A stretch of 8,850 nt of DNA from an uncultured Lachnospiraceae bacterium (GCA_946409475.1 CAMJWQ010000121.1:1-8850), one strand, 5' to 3'; numbered from the stretch's first letter, positions 1 to 5,495 are shown. The notes: a model not told the origin generated them from the sequence alone. A program made the numbers and translations.

Positions 1-168
1 ATGCGAAACCGTATTGGTAAACAGGACGATTAAATCAGGACTGCCAATCTGCTCTTTTAAGTTGCCTGACATTTGCGTAAACACCTTTGCCCTGCATTTA
101 AAGCTTTTACATATTTTTTTGTACCGACAGACCATTCTGTCATGCCCTCCGATAATTACAATACTCAT
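1..168 (-). CDS. DUF2325 family protein, C-terminus cut by the window edge
   Basis: Reading leftwards from an ATG at 166-168 gives 56 residues with no stop before the window edge. The protein begins MSIVIIGGHDRM and continues with AKVFTQM and LIVLFTNTVSH. This is the pattern I know from DUF2325 proteins, which are usually about 90-100 residues, so roughly 40 C-terminal residues lie outside the window. Cysteines are at positions 14, 20 and 25. A ribosome binding site, AGAAAGG, sits at 180-186, upstream of the ATG. The family has no established biochemical role that I can state; it is common in Clostridia. The gene lies 146 bp downstream of the flavodoxin gene on the same strand, with a hairpin between them, so it may have its own promoter or be read through. 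I infer possible redox or metal relevance only from the company it keeps. Confidence 0.8.
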   Translation of the reverse strand, partial: MSIVIIGGHDRMVCRYKKICKSFKCRAKVFTQMSGNLKEQIGSPDLIVLFTNTVSH

Positions 169-268
169 TGCTTATCCAGCCTTTCTTTATTTCATTTTAA
201 CACGCATGATTTCACTTGCTTGCGAGGGTAAAACCACATTGTTAGGGCAAAAGCTTGTTTTTTCAACC

Positions 269-294
269 TAAGCCGTTACCTGCGCAACGGCTTA
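269..294 (-). terminator. Hairpin after the flavodoxin gene, possible weak terminator
   Basis: A perfect 9-bp inverted repeat (TAAGCCGTT / AACGGCTTA) with an 8-nt loop begins 21 bp past the flavodoxin stop codon. On the minus strand it is followed by AGGTTGAAAAAAC rather than a run of T, so a classical intrinsic terminator is not supported. It may only attenuate transcription into the DUF2325 gene. Confidence 0.45.
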
Positions 295-314
295 AAAACC
301 AATTTTATTTATTC

Positions 315-749
315 CTAATTTAAGCCTGCCAATAGTCTGCCAAGGCTTTTACACGCTTCTACCGCCTCAGCATCGGGCGCCTCCTGGGCAATAAGCCCTT
401 CCCCGTTCACCAGCAGGGCTCCGGCAGAAGTCATTCTTTCCTCCCAGTCTCTCATCCATTGGCCGTCACCCCAGCCATAGGATCCAAATAGCGCTATATT
501 CTTACCGGCCGCAAACTGCTCTACCTCCGTTACAAAGGGTTCCATTTCCGCTTCCTCCAATACCTCAGCCCCCATGGCCGGACAGCCAAGTGCAAAGCAT
601 GCAGCCTTTTTTAAATCCTCCAGGGAAACCCTTGCAATATCCAAGACATCAGCTTCTTTGCCTGCCTCTCTGATACCTTCTCCTATAGCATTTGCCATTG
701 CTTCCGTATTACCGCTCTGTGACCAATAGGCCACTATAATTTTACTCAT
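315..749 (-). CDS. Short-chain flavodoxin
   Basis: This 144-residue protein has the size and layout of a short-chain flavodoxin, a soluble FMN protein that carries low-potential electrons in the cytoplasm. The phosphate-binding loop is SQSGNTE at residues 10-16, right after the first strand (KIIVAYW). A second FMN-contact loop is LGCPAMGAEVLEE near 54-66. The third is GSYGWGDGQWM at 89-99, with its aromatic residues. The start is clear: ATG at 747-749 with AGGAGG at 758-763. That binding site overlaps the stop codon of the DUF3793 gene upstream (12 nt between genes), so the two are almost certainly co-transcribed and perhaps translationally coupled. Flavodoxins commonly replace iron-sulfur ferredoxins when iron is scarce. 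The iron-type operators in front of the operon fit that role here, though the link is inferred. Confidence 0.93.
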   Translation of the reverse strand: MSKIIVAYWSQSGNTEAMANAIGEGIREAGKEADVLDIARVSLEDLKKAACFALGCPAMGAEVLEEAEMEPFVTEVEQFAAGKNIALFGSYGWGDGQWMRDWEERMTSAGALLVNGEGLIAQEAPDAEAVEACKSLGRLLAGLN

Positions 750-761
750 CCTCTTATCCTC

Positions 762-1370
762 CTAAACTACCATTTTATTGCATTTACTGTTTGTATGATA
801 AAGATTTATGATATGTTGAATACTCACCCCTTGTGAAAGCATTTGCATAACCGACTCCTTTGCCCTGTTATATTTTTCAAATGTTTCTAATGCTTTTGTT
901 ACATCACCATAGACCTTCCAATAACCAATATAGAGAAAATTTTCACCCCTATTGTTAATAAAGCCAAGCACATCCTTAACCGGGTACCCCAACAGCAGCC
1001 CCATTTCGTGAGGAAACAGCTCCTTCAGCTTCATATATCTGCCGTATCTTTTTGAAAATTTATTTAAAATCTCCGGTAAATTATCATTATGGTATCCTAA
1101 CATTTTCATCGTCTTTGCTACCGGCTCATGATGCAGATAGGATAACAGCTCTTCTCTGTGATAAAAGAAAAAAGACACCCGTGTTATTGATTCATAAAGA
1201 ACGTAATAGGATATGGCCGAATTTTTAAATATTCTCAAGGTACGCTCTTTATCTGCCTTATTGATGATTAAAATAGTCGCCACCTTAATACCGGTTAATA
1301 AAGGAGCGCATTGCAGTGCCAGTCTTGCTTCAAAATTCATTTGGATCTTATTATCAGCGATTGGAATCAC
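762..1370 (-). CDS. DUF3793 family protein
   Basis: I recognise this 202-residue protein as DUF3793. The family signatures are all present: LQCAPLLTGIKVATIL at 19-34, the FPHEMGLLLGYPVKDV block from 119 followed by GFINN, and GYWKVYGD at 149-156. It has no signal peptide or clear membrane segment, so it is probably cytoplasmic. Its biochemical function is not established. The start is GTG at 1368-1370. AGGAGG lies about 14 nt upstream, longer than ideal, with a second AAGG at 10 nt; an ATG at 1338-1340 would remove ten residues. The gene is first in an operon with the flavodoxin at 315-749. The promoter region carries two TTAG-N6-CTAA palindromes also found at the feo genes, so I infer iron-responsive expression. 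The C-terminal tail (CNKMVV) is not conserved as far as I can tell. Confidence 0.88.
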   Translation of the reverse strand: MIPIADNKIQMNFEARLALQCAPLLTGIKVATILIINKADKERTLRIFKNSAISYYVLYESITRVSFFFYHREELLSYLHHEPVAKTMKMLGYHNDNLPEILNKFSKRYGRYMKLKELFPHEMGLLLGYPVKDVLGFINNRGENFLYIGYWKVYGDVTKALETFEKYNRAKESVMQMLSQGVSIQHIINLYHTNSKCNKMVV

Positions 1371-1401
1371 CTGTTAATTGCCTTCCTCCTTTCCAAAACA
1401 G

Positions 1402-1419
1402 AGTTAGTTTTATCTAACT
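1402..1419. promoter_or_regulatory. DtxR-type operator, proximal copy at the DUF3793 operon
   Basis: AGTTAGTTTTATCTAACT is an inverted repeat with perfect 6-bp arms and a 6-nt centre. It shares the TTAG-N6-CTAA core with the sites at 1423-1438, 4881-4894 and 5428-5443. It lies between the probable transcription start and the ribosome binding site of the DUF3793 gene, a position suited to repression. Binding by the nearby DtxR-family protein is inferred. Confidence 0.7.
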
Positions 1420-1420
1420 G

Positions 1421-1454
1421 TTATTAGGTTACACTAATTCTTCTGAAAATGCAA
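1421..1454 (-). promoter_or_regulatory. Candidate promoter of the DUF3793-flavodoxin operon
   Basis: Two overlapping sigma-A-like pairings can be read on the minus strand, each with a 17-bp spacer: TTGCAT (1449-1454) with TAACCT (1426-1431), and TTTTCA (1444-1449) with TAATAA (1421-1426). Neither is close to consensus. Both place the -10 box within the operator at 1423-1438. Confidence 0.4.
1423..1438. promoter_or_regulatory. DtxR-type operator, distal copy overlapping the promoter
   Basis: ATTAGGTTACACTAAT has 5-bp perfect arms around a 6-nt centre, the same form as the site at 1402-1419. Its centre is exactly 20 bp from that one, so two dimers would sit on the same face of the helix. It overlaps either candidate -10 box of the minus-strand promoter. 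Confidence 0.65.
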
Positions 1455-1459
1455 GCCTG

Positions 1460-1772
1460 CTATCGAGTTTTTTTATCATTAATTGACAGCCGGCTTACAA
1501 CATCTATTTTTAGCTTCCCCTCTTTTATAACTTTTATTAGTGCAGCTCCGATTCCCAGCACCAGATACAGCCACATCATATGCCTGGAAACCTCTTTGCC
1601 CAATAAAGGCTTTAATAATTCGATTATCCTCCAATAATAATCCAGACGCCAGATTCATTCTATAGGTCTTTAAATAGGAATAAGGTGTGTCTCCATATAT
1701 TTTCCTAAAGCAGATTTTGAACCGGGTCAAGCTGATAGCATATTCTTTTACATTTGATTTCATTTTATGCAT
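1460..1772 (-). pseudogene. Relic of an AraC-family regulator
   Basis: Reading from about 1772, the frame gives YAISLTRFKICFRKIYGD, then TPYSYLKTYRMNLASGLLL, then EDNRII. This matches the first helix-turn-helix half of an AraC-family DNA-binding domain (S.trLk.cFk..yG..p..Yl...Rm..A..LL). The rest of the domain is missing: the sensor domain upstream is cut off by a stop close before 1772, and the second helix-turn-helix does not follow. After about 1620 the AraC frame gives unrelated residues up to a stop at 1479. The neighbouring minus frame, open from 1654 to a stop at 1460, reads a hydrophobic stretch and a basic tail (WLYLVLGIGAALIKVI, then SRLSINDKKTR). I read this as a decayed or rearranged gene, truncated at both ends, left between two iron-regulated operons. 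What the original regulator controlled cannot be told. Confidence 0.7.
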
Positions 1773-1802
1773 AGCCTGCAGGCAGCCTCACTTGTCATGA
1801 AT

Positions 1803-1850
1803 AAAAGGACAATATTTCTCACGTTATCCGTTAAGAAATATCGTCCTTTT
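1803..1850 (-). terminator. Terminator of the feo operon
   Basis: Long hairpin with 17-bp arms (1803-1819 and 1834-1850) and a 14-nt loop, about 50 bp past the stop of the Fur-like gene. The one imperfect pair is A-C in the plus-strand RNA but a tolerated G-U in the minus-strand RNA, so selection appears to act on the leftward transcript. On that strand the arm ends in CCTTTTATTC, a modest T-tract. The plus strand has TTTTTCTTATCTTTT, so it could also stop rightward transcripts. Confidence 0.75.
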
Positions 1851-1899
1851 TCTTATCTTTTGTACGGTTGGGACAGTAAATTATAAATTACGGCACTTC

Positions 1900-2400
1900 C
1901 TAGCAATCCTCTCCTTCGCATTCACACCCGTTAATTGTTACGGAGCTGATATTTTGACTCGCCGTCACATAGCCGCAGGCACTCAGGCCGGCCTTCATAA
2001 CCGCATTCCATTTCTTCGCCGATAATTGAAATACCGTATCATCATCCAGCACAACAGTACAGGCATTTTTCATATTACACTTATCCGAATACATAATTTT
2101 ATACATGTTTTTTCTGCTGATAGCTCCTATTTCCTCCAAAGTATTCACAAGCCTGTATACCGTTGCCACTCCAATGCTGGGATCAATACCGGAAGCCTTA
2201 TAATAAATCTCCTTACAGCAGGAACATTCGTTTTGAAGAATAATATCAATAATAAGAAGCCGCTGCTTGGTAATACGGCATCCCATATCCTTTAACCCTT
2301 GTATAATAATGTCTTTCTGCATTTTTGTTCTATGGTAATTTCTCGTATCATGAAGTTTCTTAGTATCCATTTTGATTCTGCTTAGCTGCTTATCCGTCAA
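1900..2400 (-). CDS. Fur-like metalloregulator with a cysteine-rich, atypical metal site
   Basis: The N-terminal half is a Fur-type winged helix: GLKDMGCRITKQRLLIIDII, then GIDPSIGVATVYRLVNTLEE, with the TVYR of the recognition helix. From the TTG start the length is 166 residues, slightly above the usual 140-150. The Fur hallmark histidine cluster (HHHH..., with paired CxxC zinc motifs) is absent. Instead there are ten cysteines, including CSCC where the helix after the first repeat normally starts HpSaeeIy, KCNMKNAC in the middle and CECEGEDC at the very end. It is therefore a divergent Fur relative that may bind metal or a cluster through thiols. Start choice: GGAGG at 2408-2412 is 7 nt from TTG at 2398-2400; GTG at 2401-2403 is only 4 nt away, and a GTG at 2416-2418 would place the binding site inside the gene. 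It is the last gene of the feo operon, so it may report on Feo-derived iron. Confidence 0.85.
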   Translation of the reverse strand: MTDKQLSRIKMDTKKLHDTRNYHRTKMQKDIIIQGLKDMGCRITKQRLLIIDIILQNECSCCKEIYYKASGIDPSIGVATVYRLVNTLEEIGAISRKNMYKIMYSDKCNMKNACTVVLDDDTVFQLSAKKWNAVMKAGLSACGYVTASQNISSVTINGCECEGEDC

Positions 2401-2407
2401 CACGTTA

Positions 2408-2412
2408 CCTCC
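2408..2412 (-). promoter_or_regulatory. Ribosome binding site that sets the Fur-like start
   Basis: GGAGG followed by TAACGTGTTG on the minus strand. The 7-nt spacing favours the TTG at 2398-2400 over the GTG codons at 2401-2403 and 2416-2418. Confidence 0.6.
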
Positions 2413-2433
2413 GGCCACATTCTGTGATATTAG

Positions 2434-2571
2434 TTAATGGCAATGTCCGCCGCAATGTTTGCAGTCTTCGCCGCATTGAAGAGATTTTCCATTTTTTTTA
2501 TCTTTTGCCATGCTCATTATGATAACCGCTACAATTATCAATAATAAAATTCCAATTATAAATGTACCCAT
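2434..2571 (-). CDS. FeoB-associated Cys-rich membrane peptide
   Basis: A 45-residue peptide runs from ATG at 2569-2571 to TAA at 2434-2436. AGGAG at 2579-2583, 7 nt ahead, is an excellent ribosome binding site. Residues 2-20 form one hydrophobic helix (GTFIIGILLLIIVAVIIM). A lysine-rich stretch (KDKKNGK) follows, then a cysteine/histidine cluster CGEDCKHCGGHCH at the C-terminus. This is the pattern of the FeoB-associated Cys-rich membrane protein family, small single-pass proteins encoded right after feoB in many Firmicutes and Bacteroidetes. By the positive-inside rule the lysine-rich Cys tail should be cytoplasmic, where it could receive Fe(II) leaving the FeoB channel. That role is inferred and not demonstrated by sequence. 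It lies 64 bp after feoB and 33 bp before the Fur-like gene. Confidence 0.9.
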   Translation of the reverse strand: MGTFIIGILLLIIVAVIIMSMAKDKKNGKSLQCGEDCKHCGGHCH

Positions 2572-2604
2572 ATGATAGCTCCTTTCCCATACATGATAAG
2601 CTTT

Positions 2605-2630
2605 AGCCTGCATCCGATTCGATACAGGCT
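2605..2630 (-). promoter_or_regulatory. Hairpin between feoB and the Cys-rich peptide gene
   Basis: A 10-bp stem with a 6-nt loop starts 5 bp past the feoB stop. The only non-Watson-Crick pair is U-G in the minus-strand RNA but C-A in the other, so the structure belongs to the feo transcript. No T-tract follows, so it is more likely a processing or stability element, or an attenuator, than a full terminator. Confidence 0.5.
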
Positions 2631-2635
2631 TATCT

Positions 2636-4807
2636 TTACCTCACTCCTGCCATACCTTTTAATCGAAGAGTATTAATTTCCTTATTAGGTCTGACTAATA
2701 AATATACAAAGCCGGCAATAATGATAAATGCCACAACAGTTCCTATACCAAAAGCTCCGGTTGTAATTAAGGTTCCTAACTGATAAATACAAAGAGATAC
2801 TAAATAGGCCAATCCTGTCTGGTATCCGATTGCGAACCAGAACCATTTCGTATTATTCATTTCCCTCTTAATGGCACCCATAGCGGCAAAGCAAGGCGCA
2901 CACAAAAGATTAAATACCAGGAAGGAATAGGCAGCAACCGCGGTCATACTTCCTGCAAGGGTACCCCAGATTTCCGAACCATCCTCTGCGACTTCAGCAA
3001 ATCCATACAATATGCCGAAGGTACCTACTACATTTTCTTTAGCAACCAATCCCGTAATAGCCGCCACCGATGATTTCCAATCACCCCAGCCAAGAGGTGC
3101 AAAAACCGGTGCTAATAAACCGCCGATATTCGCAAGAAAACCATCGCTTAAATCTTCTACCATTCCAAATTTGCCGTCTACAATGCCAAAGCTGGAAGCA
3201 AACCATACAAATATAGTTGACAGCAAAATAATCGTTCCCGCTTTTTTAATAAATGACCATCCGCGCTCCCACATACTTCTTAATACATTTCCTGCGGTAG
3301 GCATATGATAGGCAGGCAGCTCCATAACAAAGGGAGCCGGATCTCCTGCAAACATTTTTGTTTTCTTTAGGATAATGCCCGAAACAATAATGGCCGCTAT
3401 ACCAATGAAATAAGCACTGGGCGCTACCCATGCCGCTCCGTTAAACAACGCTCCCGCTATTAAAGCGATAATAGGGAGTTTAGCTCCACAGGGTATGAAT
3501 GTTGTTGTCATGATAGTCATTTTTCTGTCTCTGTCATTCTCTATGGTACGAGAAGCCATAATTCCCGGAACTCCACACCCGCTTCCTATTAACATAGGTA
3601 TGAAGGATTTGCCCGACAAACCAAATTTTCTAAAAATTCTGTCCATGATAAAGGCAACTCTCGCCATGTACCCGCAGGCTTCCAGAAAAGCAAGGAAAAT
3701 AAATAATATTAACATTTGAGGTACAAAGCCCAGTACCGCACCTACACCACCTATAATACCGTCAAGTATCAGACTCTGCAGCCAATCCGCACAGCCGATG
3801 GCATTCAATCCGGCTTCCACAGCTACGGGTATACCCGGGATTTCTAAACCAAAAAGACTCCATCCGTCTCCAAACACTCCGTCATTAGCCCAATCGGTTG
3901 CTATGGTTCCCACAGTTGTTACGGAAACATAATAAACAACAAACATAACCAGCGCAAATATAGGGAGCGCTAAAAAACGGTTCGTAACAATCCGGTCAAT
4001 TTTATCCGATAAAGTAAGCTGCTCATGATTTTTTCTCGTATAGCAGTCTTTAATAATGGATGAGATATATACATATCTTTCATTGGTAATAATACTTTCC
4101 GTATCATCATCCATTTCCTTTTCCAAGCCTTCAATTTCCCCGGTTACATCCGGTGCTTTACTCAACTGCGTAAAAATTTTATCGTCCTTTTCCAATAATT
4201 TTATGGCAAAGAACCGCTTTTGTTCTTCCGGCACGTCTGAGCCCAGCTTCTCTTCGACTGCCTGCAGCACATTCTCTACAACAGGCGTAAATTCATGAAC
4301 CGGAGGGGTTTTTGCTTTATTCTTTGCCAGCTTAACCGCCTTCTCGGCCGCCTCCTTAATTCCCGTTCCTTTTAGCGCCGATATTTCGACCACTTCACAG
4401 CCAAGTTTTTTATTAAGCTTATCTATATGTATCTGATCACCGTTTTTCTTCACGATATCCATCATATTAACAGCCATGATAACCGGAATGCCAAGCTCCA
4501 TCAGCTGCGTGGAAAGGTACAGGTTCCTCTCTATATTCGTACCGTCAACAATATTCAAAATGGCATCCGGCTTTTCGTTAATTAAATAATTTCTTGCTAC
4601 CACCTCTTCCAAGGTATAAGGTGACAAGGAATAAATACCGGGAAGATCCATAATAATGACATCTTTATGTCCCTTCAATTTTCCTTCCTTTTTCTCTACC
4701 GTAACCCCCGGCCAGTTTCCCACAAATTGATTGGAACCGGTCAGGGCATTGAACAATGTTGTTTTACCGCAGTTGGGATTTCCTGCAAGTGCTATTTTTA
4801 TTGCCAT
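2636..4807 (-). CDS. feoB: Ferrous iron transporter FeoB
   Basis: Full-length FeoB (723 residues from the chosen start), the inner-membrane Fe(II) uptake protein. The cytoplasmic GTPase domain carries G1 GNPNCGKTT at 9-17, the switch region NWPGVTVEKKEG at 31-42, G3 DLPG at 54-57, G4 NMMD at 114-117 and G5 SALKG at 143-147. A helical regulatory segment follows to about 270. The membrane domain then starts at NRFLALPIFALVMFVVYY. It includes the conserved SGCGVPGIMASRTIEND and CGAKLPI stretches of the two gate-like repeats. Start choice: ATG at 4805-4807 with AGGAG at 4815-4819 (7 nt) gives the family-typical MAIKIALAGNPN; an in-frame ATG at 4828 would add seven residues and swallow the binding site. 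Two FeoA genes precede it and a Cys-rich peptide follows. The 101-bp gap before it holds its own operator-like palindrome. Confidence 0.98.
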   Translation of the reverse strand: MAIKIALAGNPNCGKTTLFNALTGSNQFVGNWPGVTVEKKEGKLKGHKDVIIMDLPGIYSLSPYTLEEVVARNYLINEKPDAILNIVDGTNIERNLYLSTQLMELGIPVIMAVNMMDIVKKNGDQIHIDKLNKKLGCEVVEISALKGTGIKEAAEKAVKLAKNKAKTPPVHEFTPVVENVLQAVEEKLGSDVPEEQKRFFAIKLLEKDDKIFTQLSKAPDVTGEIEGLEKEMDDDTESIITNERYVYISSIIKDCYTRKNHEQLTLSDKIDRIVTNRFLALPIFALVMFVVYYVSVTTVGTIATDWANDGVFGDGWSLFGLEIPGIPVAVEAGLNAIGCADWLQSLILDGIIGGVGAVLGFVPQMLILFIFLAFLEACGYMARVAFIMDRIFRKFGLSGKSFIPMLIGSGCGVPGIMASRTIENDRDRKMTIMTTTFIPCGAKLPIIALIAGALFNGAAWVAPSAYFIGIAAIIVSGIILKKTKMFAGDPAPFVMELPAYHMPTAGNVLRSMWERGWSFIKKAGTIILLSTIFVWFASSFGIVDGKFGMVEDLSDGFLANIGGLLAPVFAPLGWGDWKSSVAAITGLVAKENVVGTFGILYGFAEVAEDGSEIWGTLAGSMTAVAAYSFLVFNLLCAPCFAAMGAIKREMNNTKWFWFAIGYQTGLAYLVSLCIYQLGTLITTGAFGIGTVVAFIIIAGFVYLLVRPNKEINTLRLKGMAGVR
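2685..2698. promoter_or_regulatory. TTAG-N6-CTAA match inside the feoB 3' end
   Basis: TTAGGTCTGACTAA matches the operator core of the intergenic sites but lies in codons near the C-terminus of FeoB (the LVRPN region). It could control a distal transcript for the Cys-rich peptide and Fur-like genes, or be coincidence; the arms extend no further than the core. Confidence 0.3.
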
Positions 4808-4814
4808 TTTCAAA

Positions 4815-4819
4815 CTCCT
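4815..4819 (-). promoter_or_regulatory. Ribosome binding site that sets the feoB start
   Basis: AGGAG followed by TTTGAAA and then ATG on the minus strand. It selects the ATG at 4805-4807 over the in-frame ATG at 4826-4828. Confidence 0.75.
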
Positions 4820-4880
4820 ATCCGCCATTATTTCAAGGCATTTTCTATTAACATGATTGGTTTGTACTTGCTCACTATAA

Positions 4881-4894
4881 TTAGTTCCCTCTAA
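4881..4894. promoter_or_regulatory. DtxR-type operator before feoB
   Basis: TTAGTTCCCTCTAA, 4-bp arms with a 6-nt centre, lies in the feoA-feoB gap. On the minus strand it sits between a possible -35 TTGCCA (4900-4905) and -10 TAATTA (4878-4883; 16-bp spacer). This suggests a second, regulated promoter for feoB inside the operon. The promoter boxes are weak. Confidence 0.5.
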
Positions 4895-4908
4895 CTATAT
4901 GGCAAAAT

Positions 4909-5130
4909 TTATTCTACCTCTATCATTTGCGCATCCGACTTTCTTAAGGATAATTCATATCCCCTTACCGTCACTTCCACAGGATCTCCTAAAGGAGCAA
5001 CCTTTCTCACAAAAATATTCGTTCCCTTCGTTATTCCCATATCCATGATACGTCTTTTTACGGGACCCATACCGTTTAATTTTGTTACCGTTACCGTTTC
5101 ACCGCATTTTGTTTCCTTTAACGTTTTCAT
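4909..5130 (-). CDS. feoA: FeoA domain protein, second copy
   Basis: A 73-residue protein made of a single FeoA (SH3-like) domain. The fold's conserved run is present: GETVTVTKLNGMGPVKRRIM, then DMGITKGTNIFVRKVAPLGD, PVEVTVRGYELSLRKSDA and a final short strand. FeoA proteins are small cytoplasmic partners thought to act on the FeoB GTPase domain. It starts at ATG 5128-5130 behind AAGGAAGG and lies 14 nt after the first feoA copy, so the two are co-transcribed. This copy has the GDPVEV loop and RGYELSLR strand typical of FeoA encoded next to feoB. It is clearly different in sequence from the first copy, so the two are not a recent duplication and may have separate roles. Confidence 0.94.
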   Translation of the reverse strand: MKTLKETKCGETVTVTKLNGMGPVKRRIMDMGITKGTNIFVRKVAPLGDPVEVTVRGYELSLRKSDAQMIEVE

Positions 5131-5144
5131 ATTTTTGCCTTCCT

Positions 5145-5363
5145 TTATATTATTATCTTGTTTGCCATCTCTTTGTTAATAGCCACCCTGGATTCCTTTA
5201 CATTCACGATCATATTGCCGCTGATTTCAGATACTACCGTAACCGCACCGCCGGCAACGAACCCCAGATTTTCCAGAAACCTTCTTGTTTCTTCTTTTCC
5301 GCCTACCTTTTTAATCGTATTCATTTCTCCTGCTTTTGCCATAGTTAGAGGCATGCCACTCAT
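5145..5363 (-). CDS. feoA: FeoA domain protein, first copy
   Basis: A 72-residue FeoA-type protein, first gene of the feo operon. It reads MPLTMAKAGEMNTIKKVGGK, ETRRFLENLGFVAGGAVTVV, then a SGNMIVNVKESRVAINKEMA strand pair. The paired FeoA layout (this SGNMIVNVK type followed by the GDPVEV type) is common in Clostridia. Start: ATG at 5361-5363 has only a weak purine-rich AAGAAAG upstream. The ATG three codons later (5352-5354) gives the usual MPLTxA beginning, so the true start may be either. A strong promoter with an operator across its -10 box lies about 65-95 bp upstream. Its probable function, as for the second copy, is to assist or gate FeoB. Confidence 0.92.
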   Translation of the reverse strand: MSGMPLTMAKAGEMNTIKKVGGKEETRRFLENLGFVAGGAVTVVSEISGNMIVNVKESRVAINKEMANKIII

Positions 5364-5427
5364 CTTCTTTCTTAGTAAGATTTTATTTAAGCTATTTGAT
5401 AATGACTTTCATTAACATCTTCTTATA

Positions 5428-5443
5428 GTTAGTATAATCTAAC
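5428..5443. promoter_or_regulatory. DtxR-type operator at the feoA promoter
   Basis: GTTAGTATAATCTAAC: perfect 5-bp arms around a 6-nt centre. It covers the -10 box of the feoA promoter completely, so a bound repressor would exclude RNA polymerase. Same form as the sites at 1402-1419, 1423-1438 and 4881-4894. Confidence 0.75.
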
Positions 5444-5459
5444 CATTAAATTAAGTCAA
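5431..5459 (-). promoter_or_regulatory. Promoter of the feoA-feoA-feoB operon
   Basis: On the minus strand, TTGACT (5454-5459), a 17-bp spacer, then TATACT (5431-5436): a near-consensus vegetative promoter, the best in the window. The predicted transcript start is near 5424, giving a leader of about 60 nt. Confidence 0.8.
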
Positions 5460-5467
5460 TAAATATT

Positions 5468-5495
5468 TTGATAAATTTTATCATTAAGATATGAT
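5468..5495 (+). promoter_or_regulatory. Possible upstream promoter for the dtxR-like gene
   Basis: TTGATA (5468-5473), 16-bp spacer, TATGAT (5490-5495). The -35 box is embedded in the Fur-like palindrome, so this promoter would be shut when that site is occupied. Confidence 0.4.
5469..5483. promoter_or_regulatory. Fur-box-like 7-1-7 palindrome
   Basis: TGATAAATTTTATCA is a perfect 7-1-7 inverted repeat and matches 12 of 14 arm positions of the Bacillus Fur-family box TGATAAT-N-ATTATCA. It lies just upstream of the feoA -35 box and overlaps the -35 of a possible plus-strand promoter. Which Fur-family protein would use it is unknown; the Fur-like gene at 1900-2400 is one candidate. AT-rich DNA raises the chance of coincidence. 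Confidence 0.5.

Noticed and set aside
187..202. Extended -10-like TGTTAAAAT on the minus strand as promoter of the DUF2325 gene
   Set aside because: No usable -35 box at 17 bp, and the implied transcript start nearly abuts the ribosome binding site; too weak to annotate.
14..271. Plus-strand ORF of 85 codons
   Set aside because: It is the antisense shadow of the DUF2325 gene, whose minus-strand frame has recognisable family motifs and a ribosome binding site.
1449..1637. Plus-strand ORF of 62 codons over the operator and AraC relic
   Set aside because: No ribosome binding site and low-complexity composition; the opposite strand has the AraC signature.
4056..4298. Plus-strand serine-rich ORF opposite feoB
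   Set aside because: Antisense shadow of the FeoB regulatory segment, no ribosome binding site and no recognisable domain.
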